The notes below the pieces were generated by a model. It was given only the letters and a program-made list of their open reading frames with translations. It was not told the origin of the DNA and made no database searches. A stretch of DNA of 64,000 nucleotides from Phytophthora hibernalis (lineage: Eukaryota > Oomycota > Peronosporomycetes > Peronosporales > Peronosporaceae), in contig JAAKBF010000042.1 in the NCBI GenBank assembly GCA_012656075.1, positions 434,001 to 498,000 on the forward strand, written 5' to 3'. Each line of letters opens with the position of its first letter. Positions within the stretch are counted from its first letter, which is position 1. Positions 44,659 to 55,757 of the stretch are shown here, piece by piece. Position numbers and translations under genes: made by a program.

Positions 44659-45312
44659 GATAAGATTATCGGGTCTGACGTGGTGGCTGGCCCAACGACC
44701 TACGAAGCTTGAGCACAAATGTTGCTGTATCTTCAGGGTCAGACTCGGGACAAGTAACTCGTTGCTCAGGGTTTCTGTGTACATTGTGCATCTAGAGAAC
44801 GCGGTGGTGAAGAACAATTCAGGCAGGGAAAATATTACCTGTGACCAGACGTCAAGCACTACTTCAGGAATACAAATACTGACTTACAAGGAGAAGCGTA
44901 GATGACACTCCAATCGGCAATATTTTCAAGCGCTGCTGCATCCAGCGTGCGCTTAAGGGTCCACCGATCTGAGTTCCAGCCGAGTGAAGGATTGGCTCGT
45001 CATCATAAATGGTTCAACTACTACATGTACTTGAATCCATGCTTTCCACCTTTCACGTACAGGTACACGATGACGAACGTTGAATTTTGTCACATTTACA
45101 CGCTGTTACGCAGAAACCATGCAGTAACTCACTTGCTGAGCAGCATAACAGGTAGTAGTAAACGTTCTCTGTGTTCATGTTCATTAGGCTAGTTCTGAGT
45201 CAAATGAAAACGTTTATCTGAATGACGTTGATTTTGAGCAAAATACCAGTCCGTAAGCGAACATTTTGTTGCCTTTGTGTTTTGTACACAGGTTATAACC
45301 CAAAGTAAGACC
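44659..45312. other. Intergenic, no gene recognised
   Basis: Short frames only, none with a recognisable motif. The right end is the PIGY promoter region. Confidence 0.3.
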
Positions 45313-45319
45313 ACTCATT
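45313..45319 (+). promoter_or_regulatory. Oomycete initiator-like element of PIGY
   Basis: ACTCATT lies 10 nt before the PIGY start codon and resembles the oomycete Inr core (YTCATTYY). Short leaders are common in oomycete genes. Assignment is by motif and position only. Confidence 0.4.
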
Positions 45320-45328
45320 AGGCGCAAG

Positions 45329-45690
45329 ATGGCGAAGGTGGCGGCGCGACGCGCAGGCTCCACAAGCCACGTCTGGGGCTACGTGATCGTGCTCACGGCG
45401 GGTCTGGTCTTCATTTCGTCCATGTAATTTCCTACTCGGTAGCTGCATCACCTCCTCCGTATCCTAATAAATGGTCTTGATATCACAGATACCTCATGGT
45501 CTTCTCGAAACTGCTGCTGCTGCTCCCAGAGACACCCACTTCAAACCTGACAATCGAATCCAGCCCCAGTCTTCTATTGGCTCTGGAGAGCGACGTGTAC
45601 TACTGCTACCTAGTGCCACTCACGATCCCCGTGACCATCTTGGCCTGCTACGCCAACTGGGTCAGTCTCAAGTTTTTCCGCCACAACTAG
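45329..45690 (+). CDS. PIGY: GPI-GlcNAc transferase subunit PIG-Y homologue
   Basis: Two exons, 45,329-45,423 and 45,489-45,690. The 65-nt intron (GTAATT...CACAG, with CTAAT as branch point) splits an Ile codon and restores one frame of 98 residues. Two membrane segments are visible, about residues 14-37 and 68-90. The C-terminal block PLTIPVTILACYANWVSLKF followed by FRHN matches the conserved end of PIG-Y (human: PITIPV... and LFRHN). PIG-Y is a small ER membrane subunit of the GPI-N-acetylglucosaminyltransferase complex that starts GPI-anchor synthesis. The protein is slightly longer than human PIG-Y (71 residues), with the extra at the N-terminus. It is convergent with the next gene, 68 bp apart. 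Confidence 0.8.
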
Positions 45691-45758
45691 CACCAGTTTC
45701 TAATAAACAAAAACAAAACTCAAACCATAGTCTCCATCGGTACCTCTCTGACCGTAGT

Positions 45759-46897
45759 TTAAACTTGAGTTTTTGCCTCTAGAGCTGCCGTCTTCTGCTG
45801 GTTTTCGCGCACTTTGCGTGCCAGCAGCACGAGAAACGCGGCCTGCTTGGGGTTGGCCCGTACGCTGGCCAGACTCCATCCGCCTTTGTTGCTCGCAGTT
45901 GACAGCAGCTTCGTCTGCTTCACAGCGGCCTGTGAGAGCTTCACGTAGCGATTGAAGGCGCCACTATGCTCCGGGAACTTGGCTACACACGCGCCGATTT
46001 CGGTCGGAAACAGGTTGAAACCCACCACCACTCGCTTCACACGGAGGTCAGCACCCTTTGGATCTGCCGGGAGACTCCGCACCCGACCACTAAAGTGTGC
46101 AAACTCTCCGTCGCACAGAATCCCACGCCGATATCTATACGATACGCGCTCCCAGCCTTCTTCACTGGCACACAACTGCTCCAACTCGTCTGTGGTGAGT
46201 CTGCTCGGCTGTTTCTTGGTCTTGTAGCCGTACTTGTCATAGTGATCCAACCCCGTGAGGTTCACGTGGAAGTCTCCGCCTTCAAACGAACTCGTCTCGT
46301 CCAACGTGGCAGTCTCTTCGTCGTTGTGCAGTGGACTCACGTGCAACGTGGCACCGTAGATGGGCGGGAAGATGACGTTGGTCTCGTACCGCACCTGCTC
46401 CGCGTAGTCCAGATGATACTCCGTCTCGTCATCGCAGCCCGAAGCGATGACCCACACCGCGACTCCATGTGTGCGTTCCCAGTCCTTCTTGGTGATCGTC
46501 TGCCCTGCATCCTTTGCCACAAGGAACTCCTGCACCGTTCGACGTGCCAGAGCATGTCGATAGGCGTCCGGGTCCTGCGACTCGTCCAATTCCGGAACTT
46601 CCACTACGTTTTCATTGTCAAGTTGCAACTCGCCCACAGGCACGTAGACGCCCCACACCGTCGCCTTGACAGCGCTAGCATACAATAATTCAGCTGTGCG
46701 GTCACTCACCGCTTCGTCCAGTACAGCGAACGCCCCGGGTGGTCTCGAGGGAAGTCCCGCACGATTTTCCCAGCACGTCCGTTGCAGCCCGAGGGCGTGA
46801 ATCCGTCATCGTAAGGGCCCATGTGGATGCGGTCGGGGGCGTCTTCAGCGACGTGATCCACCAACCATCGAGGAAGTAGCTCTTGAGGCCCTGCCAT
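45759..46897 (-). CDS. Putative 2-oxoglutarate/Fe(II) oxygenase-like protein
   Basis: Exon 1 (46,897-46,710) begins MAGPQELLPRWLVDHVAED. Exon 2 (46,674-45,759) completes 367 residues. The proposed intron is only 35 nt (GTGAGT...GCTAG), yet joining keeps one frame across a CG/C split Arg codon, whereas a GTG start in exon 2 would have no ATG. Candidate double-stranded beta-helix ligands are H150-L-D152 (YHLDYAEQVRYETN), an EGGDFHVNL strand (194-202), H256 (GEFAHFSGRV) and R277 (KRVVVGFN), in the HxD...H...R order of 2OG-dependent oxygenases. The fold call is inference from motif order. A cupin-like protein without this chemistry is the alternative. The C-terminus is Lys/Ala-rich. Confidence 0.6.
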
Positions 46898-47266
46898 GGT
46901 ATACTTGGGGTAATGTTAGAACGTGGGGCCAGGAATCGTCCGACGTCTAGAGGGTCGATCCAAAGCTGTACAGGAGCCCACGAGCTCGGGAAGACACCCA
47001 CAGATATGTACAGCGGAGATGCAGACCGTCGATGCGTGTCCAGACGGGATTGGGAACCCGTTAAAAGTGATCGGCTGGTGATGGCCGAATGGCTTTGCCA
47101 TTGCGATTTGTGCACCATTTTCGATTAAAATCGTCCTTTTTCAGGCAGCTCGTAGACCTTCAAGGTATTAGACCTTGGTCGACTTCCAGCTGAACGATAG
47201 GATAAGCTAAGCAAAATAAGTTTTCTGCTGCTAGATTTCAATTGTCAAAGTGTTGGCAATCTGGTG
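46898..47266. other. Intergenic, upstream of the oxygenase-like gene
   Basis: No gene recognised. It separates the oxygenase-like start from the end of ankyrin copy C, both on the minus strand. Confidence 0.35.
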
Positions 47267-49209
47267 TCATAACTCCACGAGCTCCAGAAGAGCTTCGGAG
47301 AGTTCAACACGAAGCTGGCGCAGCAGTCAGTACGTGGGTGTGTGGGGTCTTCTCGAAAATCGATCGAGTCGATGTAGCAAAGAAGGCATCGCCGAGGGAG
47401 TAGTGGCAATTCCACTAGCAACGGCATGAACTCCAGTGCGTATCCTGCTGAGATCACCACGTGAAGGACGGCAGCGAAATTCCACCGGCTCACCGAACAG
47501 GTTGCTTTTGTCGACGATGAAGATGAAGGTGGGAGGACTAAACTGTCTACCCATTCGGCACAGAGCTCTGTGAGCAAGACATCGCTCACCTGAGCTTCAA
47601 ATGCACCGAACTCCTCGTCATTGCTATTCTCGTTACATGCTTCACGCATCCACAGCACTCCTCGACGAACTCGGAGATCGACCGAATAACTAAACAATCG
47701 CGAGGAAACAGTCGTGCACCGTGCTGCAGAAGAATCCAAGCGATGGCATTGCGCTCTTCCAAACGACGATTCACTCCGTAGATCCCCGCAAAATACAGGC
47801 AAGTAAAGCTCTCGTTGTTCGTGCTGTTCAACGGATTATTCTTAGGGCCAAGCCCACGCAAATCTCCGAATGCACGTGACAAGTGATTCAGTAGCGTTTC
47901 CATCTCACGGACCGATCCGTAGCGAGCTGCGTAATGCGTGGGTGTGTCGCCTGTGATAGTGGTTGTTGACAAAGTGTGTGCAGCTGGGTCCAGACTGATC
48001 AACAACTCCATCAACTGCGGATTCCGCTTCGTAATGGCTCGATGCAGCGCGGTCATTGCAAGCTGTGACATCAGCATATTCGTCTTCCACTATAAGACGG
48101 ACGGCCTCTTCAACTTCGCTCTCGACAGCGTTTAACAGCACATCGGCTGCAAAGTCTCGTCGCTCCGCTTTGGTCAACGTGCTGTGCTGGTTCAAGATGA
48201 TCTGCAACATCGTGGTGGTCCGCCGCTGTATCGAAAGCGTTAACGGCGATATACTTTGCTCATTTTCATGTCAATCTGCGCCCCACGGGAGACCAGCAGG
48301 TTGGTGACAAGTAAACTGCCCTCGCGAATCGACTGATGCAGCGGCGTTTTGCCATTCTGTTGCAGCGCAAGTGTTGATCGCAATCACAAAGGAGACGTCA
48401 GTATCGACACTACAACTAGGAAATTAGGCCGGTTACCTGGTCCTGTACGTCAATGTCGGCACCGACATCTAACAGCAGTTTGGCGATGTCAAGTGCATCG
48501 CCGTTCGCAGCATAGTGCAGTGCGGTGGACCCCTCCTGCAACGCCAGACAGCAACACATTTAATGAATGTGCGCTATTTTCACCGCAAACCAGACTTCTT
48601 GTCGTACTTGACTACGTGCGTCCACGTCAGCTCCATGACGCAACAGTAAATGGATGATCGCTAGAACATGGTCCAGCAACTCGTTCTCCTCGTCTCGACA
48701 CTGCAAAAACACGCAAATCATCAGACCCGTTTGACGGAGTTCACGACACACGCCGACGTACATCAACAACCACGTTGCGCCGCACCGCCTGGCCGTTACG
48801 GAAGACGCAACGCGTAACCACGACGTTGTGCCGCAGCAGGGCCACCATGATGGGCGTGAGTCCTCCGTCATCACGAGTGTCCGGGTCCTGACTAGCTTCC
48901 AGCACCAATTTTACGATGTCGGTACTGCCTTCCCAAGCAGCCGTATGCAACGTCGAAGTTCCAATAGTAGACAAATGGAAGTTCTCCCAGCTGCAGAATC
49001 GACGAGCGGAGACCGTCGAACTGGTGACGACCTACGATGCACCGAACATCATCCGTGACTACATGTACCAATCTAGGTAATTACATTGTGTTTTGAGAAC
49101 GGACCCTTTTGAGATCGAGCCACCGCAGATATTGCGCGCGTAGACGGCGCATGGTCTCGATGTCTTTTTGGGCACCGGCCGTTAGCCACGCGGCGTGCAC
49201 TTGGTCCAT
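47267..49209 (-). pseudogene. Ankyrin-repeat gene, copy C, frameshifted
   Basis: The exon structure mirrors the intact gene: exon 1 49,209-49,105 (MDQVHAAWLTAGAQKDIETM), exon 2 49,031-48,762, exon 3 48,700-48,608 (93 nt), exon 4 48,536-48,438 (99 nt, one ankyrin repeat EGSTALHYAANGD...), then exon 5. Exon 1 ends in an unusual GTCCGT donor; the other introns have GT..AG. Exon 5 has at least three frame breaks: after GAQIDMK (about 48,260), after YADVTACN (about 48,060) and after SISEFVEEC (about 47,660). It ends at TGA 47,267-47,269. Exons 1-4 are clean, so this copy died recently or the breaks are assembly errors. Confidence 0.8.
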
Positions 49210-49509
49210 GGATCTGGAGGACAAATTTTCTCACGGAATTGAGAAGGTCTCGCGTGAGTCTGTCATGGCACTTTCAACTGTGTGACGCAGTCAGTAAGTG
49301 AGTGCTACTTCGTGCAACGTCCATACACATCATCCTTTGATACGTACAATTCTACAATCCACAAGGGAAGTGCATTCTTCCGGCTTCAGACGTGATCGAC
49401 GACGCTTTTGGCGCAAGTTGTCCCGAACGACAATGATTTCCAAATTGTAAAACGAAGTGCGACAAACTGTTAGCCTTGTACGAGTACGATGGGTCCGAAG
49501 AACGCACAG
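49210..49509. other. Intergenic, no gene recognised
   Basis: A homologous continuation of the ankyrin leader is visible up to about 49,265, but it is interrupted by an in-frame TGA before the copy C start. Nothing else seen. Confidence 0.3.
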
Positions 49510-50025
49510 CAAGTTGTTGCGCGAGGCACCAACGTCGGAGATCGGATCATGTAAACTTTCGACTTACGTATCTTCTTCTTACTGCGAAATTTCAGCCAGA
49601 AAATTAAGTTCCATTTTATCAAGTTGGTAAGCTGCACCCACGCCAATGAGAATAATACAAGCAGCCCCTCAAGCATACAGCAGCACATGATAAGCAACAA
49701 TTCGTTGCCATGACCGGAATCGGATTCAAGGCCAGCAGCAACTGTTTGGCACTGATGGTACCCACCCATGGCTGCAGAATTGACGCCAATGCAGCCTATT
49801 ATTTGAAGTAACATGTAAAACGTAGCCAGTTAGCAGCTCGTACCTCTTCCCGTACCGTACTTGATCCAGGAAAATCTTGTCAGACGTAGGCTTGCCCGCT
49901 GAAACTCGAGTAATTGATTCCTCGCCACCCCGGGCAGGAACTTCGGTTGCGGTGAAGACGATGATTCTATTCTGTGGCGAGGTTGGTCAGACCTGGCCTC
50001 CGTTATTTTTAGTCTTCATCTTGCA
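49510..50025 (-). CDS. Possible small membrane protein, gene model uncertain
   Basis: Not recognised. The minus strand from about 50,020 reads MKTKNNGGQ, then after a stop or tiny intron NRIIVFTATEVPARGGEESI and SAGKPTSDKIFLDQ. A GTACGG donor with a perfect GCTAAC branch point and an AATAG acceptor could remove about 69 nt. The next part, in the frame of 49,814-49,470, holds a hydrophobic segment (LLLIMCCCMLEGLLVLFSLA) followed by NLIKWNLIFWLKFRSKKKIR, a membrane helix with a basic flank. Exon joins cannot be settled by eye, and it may be a pseudogene. Confidence 0.3.
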
Positions 50026-50397
50026 GAGATTCCAGCGGTGACAGCCAGCAAACGCAATTTTTAGCCAAACTTCTTGTTCTCACGGTTTGCCTTAAAAGTT
50101 CGTTCGACTTCGAAACTGAAACGGATAAGATTTGTCACACAGAAATAGAGAGCCGTGCGGAACAAACTGTGTTGCTCAGAGCCAAACAAGTTGATGCTGG
50201 AATATCGCAATAAACAAATAATCGGTTGCTGAGCAACACAAGTTGATGCTGAAATATCGCAAAAAAATCATCAGATCGTGAAAAAATGAGAGCTTAAGCT
50301 GGTCTGCGAGGTAAGAGATATTATCCGACAGCATGCGCACAGACGGATTGCACCAATTGATGGAGATGCACTTCACTTTTCATTCGTACCGAAAGAT
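50026..50397. repeat. Two-copy 50-bp repeat in otherwise empty DNA
   Basis: GTTGCT..AG..CAAGTTGATG followed by CT[G/A]GAATATCGCAA occurs twice in tandem (about 50,171-50,222 and 50,224-50,275). No gene seen in the rest. Confidence 0.55.
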
Positions 50398-52653
50398 TCA
50401 CACTAGCGTCTCCACCGCAGACCACGCTACCAGGAGCTCGTCATGAAGCGGTACCAGAAGAACGTGGCCAGCGCCACGCCTGGCAAACTTTTCCAACTGA
50501 CGCAACAATGTACCGACACCTTGACGAAACAGCGTCAAATCCAGCAGTAGCGGCAGCACTTCGTGGCTGTAGCCGGCACAGACCACAATCGCCACCAACG
50601 ATATAGGAGACCCGGTGTACGCGACATTCGCCATCCACTGTATGCACAGCTCTGTCAGCGCCTTGGCAGTATCATCGTCTTCTGGGCTCACCAACGCCAC
50701 TTCCTCCCCTTCGGCTTCGGCTGCTGAAGGTCGACCTTCCTCTTCTACCAACCACATTAACAGACAGCGCTGCGCCTGTACTGGGAGAACCAGGTGGACA
50801 AAGTTCCAGGACGGCTGTGATACTGAACCTTCACTTCTCATTGCCTCGATCAAGAACCCGGCAGAAAACAATTTCGCTCCCTGATCCAGCAACAGCCGCA
50901 TTTTCGTGTCGTGATCGTTTAAAGTGCTCGCAACTAGGCCATCGTCAGTTCCGTTCAAAATAAAGCTGATGCCCGCGACGTACAGACTCGTCAGGCCGCT
51001 TTTGTTCACAGAACTCGACGGGGTTTCCGCGACGTACAGACTCGTCAGGCCTCTTTTGTTCACAGAATTCGACGGGGTTTCCGTGCCGATATCCTCGAAC
51101 TCTTGCAGGTCGCCGAATACACTCGTGAGGCACTGTAGCAACGTGTGTGCATAACGAGTCGAACCATATTGACCGGCGTAGTGAGCGGGCATCTCAATTT
51201 CCACAGTTGTCGCCGATAAACGATCGCCTGCCGGGTCCAAGTCTCCCAGCAACTCCATCATTTCTGGGTTGTGTAGCAGAATGGCTCGGTGCATCGGCGT
51301 TTCGCCCTTGGCATTGGGGAAGCGTACGCGTTATCCACGATAAAGCGGACCACCTCCTCCGAATGCAGTTCCACGGCCTGTACTTCGAAGTAGCAAGTAA
51401 TGCGGCGCTGAAGTCGAGTCTCTGAGCCGTCGACACCAACTGGTGCTGGTTCAAGAACAGCTGCAATACATTCAAGCTTGCTAGCTGCAGCACAAGTGTC
51501 AATTGTGTCTTGACGTCCGCGTCTTCCACTTCAATGTTGGCACCACGAGATAACAGCAAATCCGTCACGAACAGACCTCCTTGCACGCAGTGGTGCAGCG
51601 GTGTTTTACGGTTCTGCCTCAGCACCGAAAAGTAAACATCAACAACAGACGTAGTCGGCCAGTCCACCACCTAAGCTTATTGCGATCTTCAAGCAAACGT
51701 TCGGAATTCCTCAGTGACCGAAAGCAAAAAAACCGGCAGCGAACAGACCTCGTCCTGGATATCTAAACTTACGGCTTGGTCACCTCGGACGCCTCGTTGC
51801 TTGTGGATCCGTGCAGCGCCATCTTGCCGTCCTACAATGGCAGAGACAGCAGTACGACAACTGTTGATTAATTCTTCTTGACAGTGGCCATACTGCAAGT
51901 CTGCAGATCTACGAATTGTCGGCGGCTTGTATCTGGCTTTGTGCGTTCACATTGGCGTCGAGGCGGAGCAGCAGAGCGAGCACTACGAGCATCCGTTGAA
52001 CTTGTTCGTCGTCCTCTTGGCGACACTGCCGAAAGATACCACACAAAACGTCACGAACAGCACACGTGACAAGACCGCTACACCAAATGCAAGAGCTATC
52101 ATTTACATCTACGACGACGTTGCGCTGCACGGCTTCTTATTCTCGGAAAACGCAGCGCATGGTCAGGAGGTGCAACCGCAGGATCGCGACCACCATGGGC
52201 GTCATGTCCTCGTCGTCGCCCGTGTCGGGACTCTGACCCGACTCCGTAAGGAACTGCACGACTCCAAGATCTCCGTTCCACGTGGATCGCCGAATCGCCC
52301 GCCGTTGGCAGGTGGAAGTTGGTCCAGTTGCAAAATCTCACGTGGTGTCTGTTAGGCGACGTTGTTGCGTGGCCTACAGTCTGCATTTCAACTTGCGGTT
52401 AGTCGCGAGTACTGGACCCCTCTTGGTGAGCCGGACCAGCTGGTCTCGCAGCGTGACACGGATAACGACACTTTCTGAATCCGAGGGCAGTTCTAATGAC
52501 ACTTGCTGGGCTGGAAGCCGGCGCGATCCCACCATGTCGGACAAGGAAGGAGGTGAGACTCTTCTACTTTACCCTCTGCAAGTCGAGCCACTGTGGCCGC
52601 AACCGTAAAAAGCGCGAGGACGCTGATGTGTGGACCCGTTTCAGCGGCAATAT
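50398..52653 (-). pseudogene. Ankyrin-repeat gene, copy D, multiply broken
   Basis: Exon 1 (52,653-52,584) lacks an ATG and has an internal deletion before WLDLQR. Exon 2 (to about 52,113) has a frameshift after WTNFHLPT and a TAG after MRCVFRE. The exon 3 equivalent (51,909-52,020) is clean. Exon 5 has at least two frame losses, around 51,390 (SAALL) and 51,325 (DNAYAS). The last 298 codons (51,294-50,398) are open and keep LLGDLDPAGDRLSATTVEIE and the C-terminal SLVAIVVCAGYSHEVLPLLL block. A 54-bp tandem duplication adds 18 residues. Divergent from the intact gene E, 0.84 kb away. Confidence 0.8.
50975..51082 (-). repeat. 54-bp tandem duplication inside ankyrin copy D
   Basis: Units 50,975-51,028 and 51,029-51,082 differ at a few bases and encode ETPSNSVNKRGLTSLYVA and ETPSSSVNKSGLTSLYVA. 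Copies C and E carry this segment once. Confidence 0.9.
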
Positions 52654-53496
52654 TGTCGCATCTCTCTCGCCACAGCATGGCTTTTGGCAATAATCTCCGT
52701 CTTGTGACCCACGAATCGTGAGCAACATGGATGCAAATAGCGAAGTAGCGGCTGCGGCTGGGGCTGATCCATCGTGTACTGGAGCTCGTCCTTGATGCCG
52801 CAACCTGAGTATTTTTGGCCCGCGGTGGAGTCGGTGCTGCTCATTTGCGAGAAAGACTTGTGGTGCACAGAACCTGTAAACGAATACGAACTCGCGCCTC
52901 TTCGGCCCTTTTTGATGGCTGAGTGTCATCGTCTTCACTGCATCTCGGTGATGGTTACCACATTTTCGCAGAGGACATCGCAGAGGACATCGATCGGGAA
53001 GAATCATCTCGTGGTCTTGTGTTTAGACCTCTTGACTTTTGCAGAGAGATATGGAACAGAGACATCGTCAATGGGCTTCGAAGATGTTCTTATTGTATCC
53101 AGCAACGATTCAGCGGCCTCCAGATTTTCTGATGTCGCAGAAGCCTCTTGGCGATGACCGCTGACTCATCTCGACGCTTGCAAATCATTCAAGCCACTTC
53201 CATCGGCCATGCGTGAACTCTTGCAACGTCGATTGCCTTCCACCTCCAGAATTATTTAATTTTTGCCGCGGTCCTGGCAAAAGTGAAACTGGTTTCACAA
53301 ATCGGATCAAATCCAGCTAAACTTCATTCATGAACGTTCCCCCAAGGCCTCCTCTTCTGCTCTCCGGATATACGACAATATTTTCGCGTTTCACGTCCAA
53401 TCAGCAACGAGGAAAATAAGCAAGTTGCGCGAGTCTCACTGAACACCATCAGAGCTCAGTGGTAATTGTTCCAGAAGAAGGGAAGTCGAGTCAAGA
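52654..53496. other. Intergenic between divergent ankyrin copies D and E
   Basis: Both strands have short open frames (for example + 52,774-53,157, 127 codons) without recognisable motifs. GAGGACATCG is directly repeated near 52,975. It contains the promoter of gene E. Confidence 0.35.
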
Positions 53497-55548
53497 ATGC
53501 AGTCAACCAATGCTGTAGCCCAAGCAGGATCGCTACCATCCTTGAGTAGTATGGCGGAAGTCCATACAGCGTGGCTCACTGCTGGTGCTAACGGAGACGT
53601 TGCCACAATGCGTGGACTCCGACGTCAATTCCCCGAATGGCTCGACTTGCAACGGGTAAGCATCACAGAACTCAAGGATGGACACTGTTTTACTCTTTCT
53701 GACAGTGAAATGTTTATCCCCCAGACCGTTGACTCCGCTACGCAGGACACGTCATACCGCCCTCGATCGTGCAGCTGGACCAACTTCCACCTGCGGACAA
53801 TTGGGGCCTCGACGCTCAATACCGCAGCGTGGAACGGAGATCTTGGAATCGTGCAGTTCCTACTTGAAGAAGGCCAAAACCCTGACACGGGCGATGAGGC
53901 CGCGGTCACGCCAGTCATGGTGGCTATTCTGCGCCTGACCATCATGACCATGAGATGCGTGATACGAGATGGCGAAGCTATTCGCCGGAACATCCTCGTT
54001 GATGTGAGTTTTCCATTGTACGGTACACTTTGGAGTAGTTTGTGACATGGTTGGGTACTACCATATATGTTTGACAGTGTCGTGAAGAGGAGGACGAACA
54101 ACAGAAGCAGGTGGTTGCAGTAATTGGTCTGCTGCTTCGGTTCGGCGCTGATGTGAACGCTCGCAGTCAGGTACACGAAGCTACAGCTGGCGAATTCTGT
54201 TATCTGATGGCTTAACCCTGTCATGTGTATTAACAGGATGGCAAGGTGGCGCTGCACTACGCCACAAGTGACGATTCGTACGAGGTGGCCAAGTTTTTGT
54301 TGGATGCCGGCGCAAGCGTAGACGCCCAGGACGAGGTCCGTTTTGCAGCGACGGGCTGATGGAAATCTTTATTATGATCGACTAATTATGGCTAACTTCC
54401 TGCATCGGTGATAGAACGGGAAGACGCCACTGCACTATTGTGTGCAGGAAGGAGGATTGCTCGTGTCGGAATTGCTGCTGTCACGAGGAGCGACGATTGA
54501 TTCAAAAGACAGGAGCGGCGCTACGCCGTTGACTCTGGTTGTGCAACGGGCGAACTTGAACGTGCTGGTGATATTCATGAATCACTACCAGTGGGATGTC
54601 ACGCCACAACGACAAGATTTTGGAGGAGCGGTACTGCTACAAGCAGTGGACTGTCAAGTGGAGGAGGTGATTCGCTTCATCGTGGATAATGACTACGCGT
54701 CTGTGACTGCGCGCAACGCCAAGGGCGAGACGCCTATGCACCTGGCTATCTTACGACGGAACCCGTCGATCATGGAGCTGCTTGCCGACATGGATCCAGA
54801 GGGTACCAACCTGACGGTTACCACCGTAAAATTAGAGACGCCGGCTCACTACGCAGCTCGATACGGGTCTCATCAAGAGGTCCATACCTTGCTGCAGTGT
54901 CTGACTAGCGCCTTTGGGGATTTGCAGGAGTTACCCGAACTGGGCGCGGAGAACCCGCTGAACGTTGAGGACCGCAGGGGTATGACAAGTCTGTACGTTG
55001 CAGGCACATTGGTGGTTATGGACGAAAAACACGCTGTTCATACTGGTGAACACCTTGGCTGCGTGGAATCCCACAACGCCAAAATTGAGCTGCTACTGGA
55101 TCACGGAGGGCAGTTATTTGCTCCATCCGTTTTGGCCCAGAAGCTGGCATCTGTCAGTCCACCCCGACTGCTTCTCCCGGTCGAGATAAAAAGGTGTTTG
55201 CGGGAATGGCTTGTAGACTGTACGAATGGCACCATACGAGAAGGTGATGACGCCGATGAAGAACAGAACGCTAGTTTGCGAATGCAGGCTCTGACCGAGC
55301 TATGCATGCGGTGGATTGGGAAAACCGCCTACACTGGATCGTCATTGACACTACTCACGATTGTGACGGGTACCGGGTATGGCATTGAGATACTGCCGCT
55401 GTTGCTGGATTTACCGCTGCGTAGCAGAGACCTCCCTGCATTGCTGCAAGATATGGAAACCTTCGCAAGATATGATTCGAGCCATGCTCTTCTTCTCCAG
55501 CTTGTGGAGGAGATGCAGACCGCATGGAACGAGTTGCAGCGGCATTAG
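53497..55548 (+). CDS. Ankyrin-repeat protein, intact five-exon gene (copy E)
   Basis: Exons 53,497-53,655, 53,725-54,003, 54,078-54,170, 54,237-54,335 and 54,415-55,548; introns of 69, 74, 66 and 79 nt, all GT..AG and phase 0. The protein is 587 residues. Exon 4 (33 codons, DGKVALHYATSDDSYEVAKF...) is exactly one ankyrin repeat, and exon 5 opens with NGKTPLHYCVQEGGLLVSEL, another. Further repeats include ETPMHLAILRRNPSIMELLA and ETPAHYAARYGSHQEVHTLL. The C-terminus (about 490-587) is a non-ankyrin hydrophobic block, LTLLTIVTGTGYGIEILPLL. No signal peptide or catalytic motif; likely a binding scaffold. Intron 1 is in frame and open, so it might be retained, but stops in copy D argue for splicing. 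Partner unknown. Confidence 0.8.
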
Positions 55549-55757
55549 CTTCATTGACAGTGACATGGCTGCAAAATCACCGTGGTATTCAGGTTAACGC
55601 CCGTCGAAAATGCAAGAAGATTATTGCGAGGTGAAAATACATCGACTAGGTATACATTCCCGACTGTATACACGTTGCGCTGGTGGCTCTATACACTCTA
55701 TCGTGGTATTTACAAATCGGTCGTAAACTATTCCGTGAAAACCTGTCCATATCTAGC

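Noticed and set aside
45966..46688. 240-codon plus-strand frame
   Set aside because: It is antisense to the oxygenase-like gene and has no motif of its own.
46699..46709. GTG start for the oxygenase-like protein
   Set aside because: The GTG is the first codon of a GTGAGT splice-donor-like sequence, and an ATG-bearing upstream exon joins in frame.
53625..54257. 210-codon minus-strand frame
   Set aside because: It lies antisense across exons and introns of the intact ankyrin gene.
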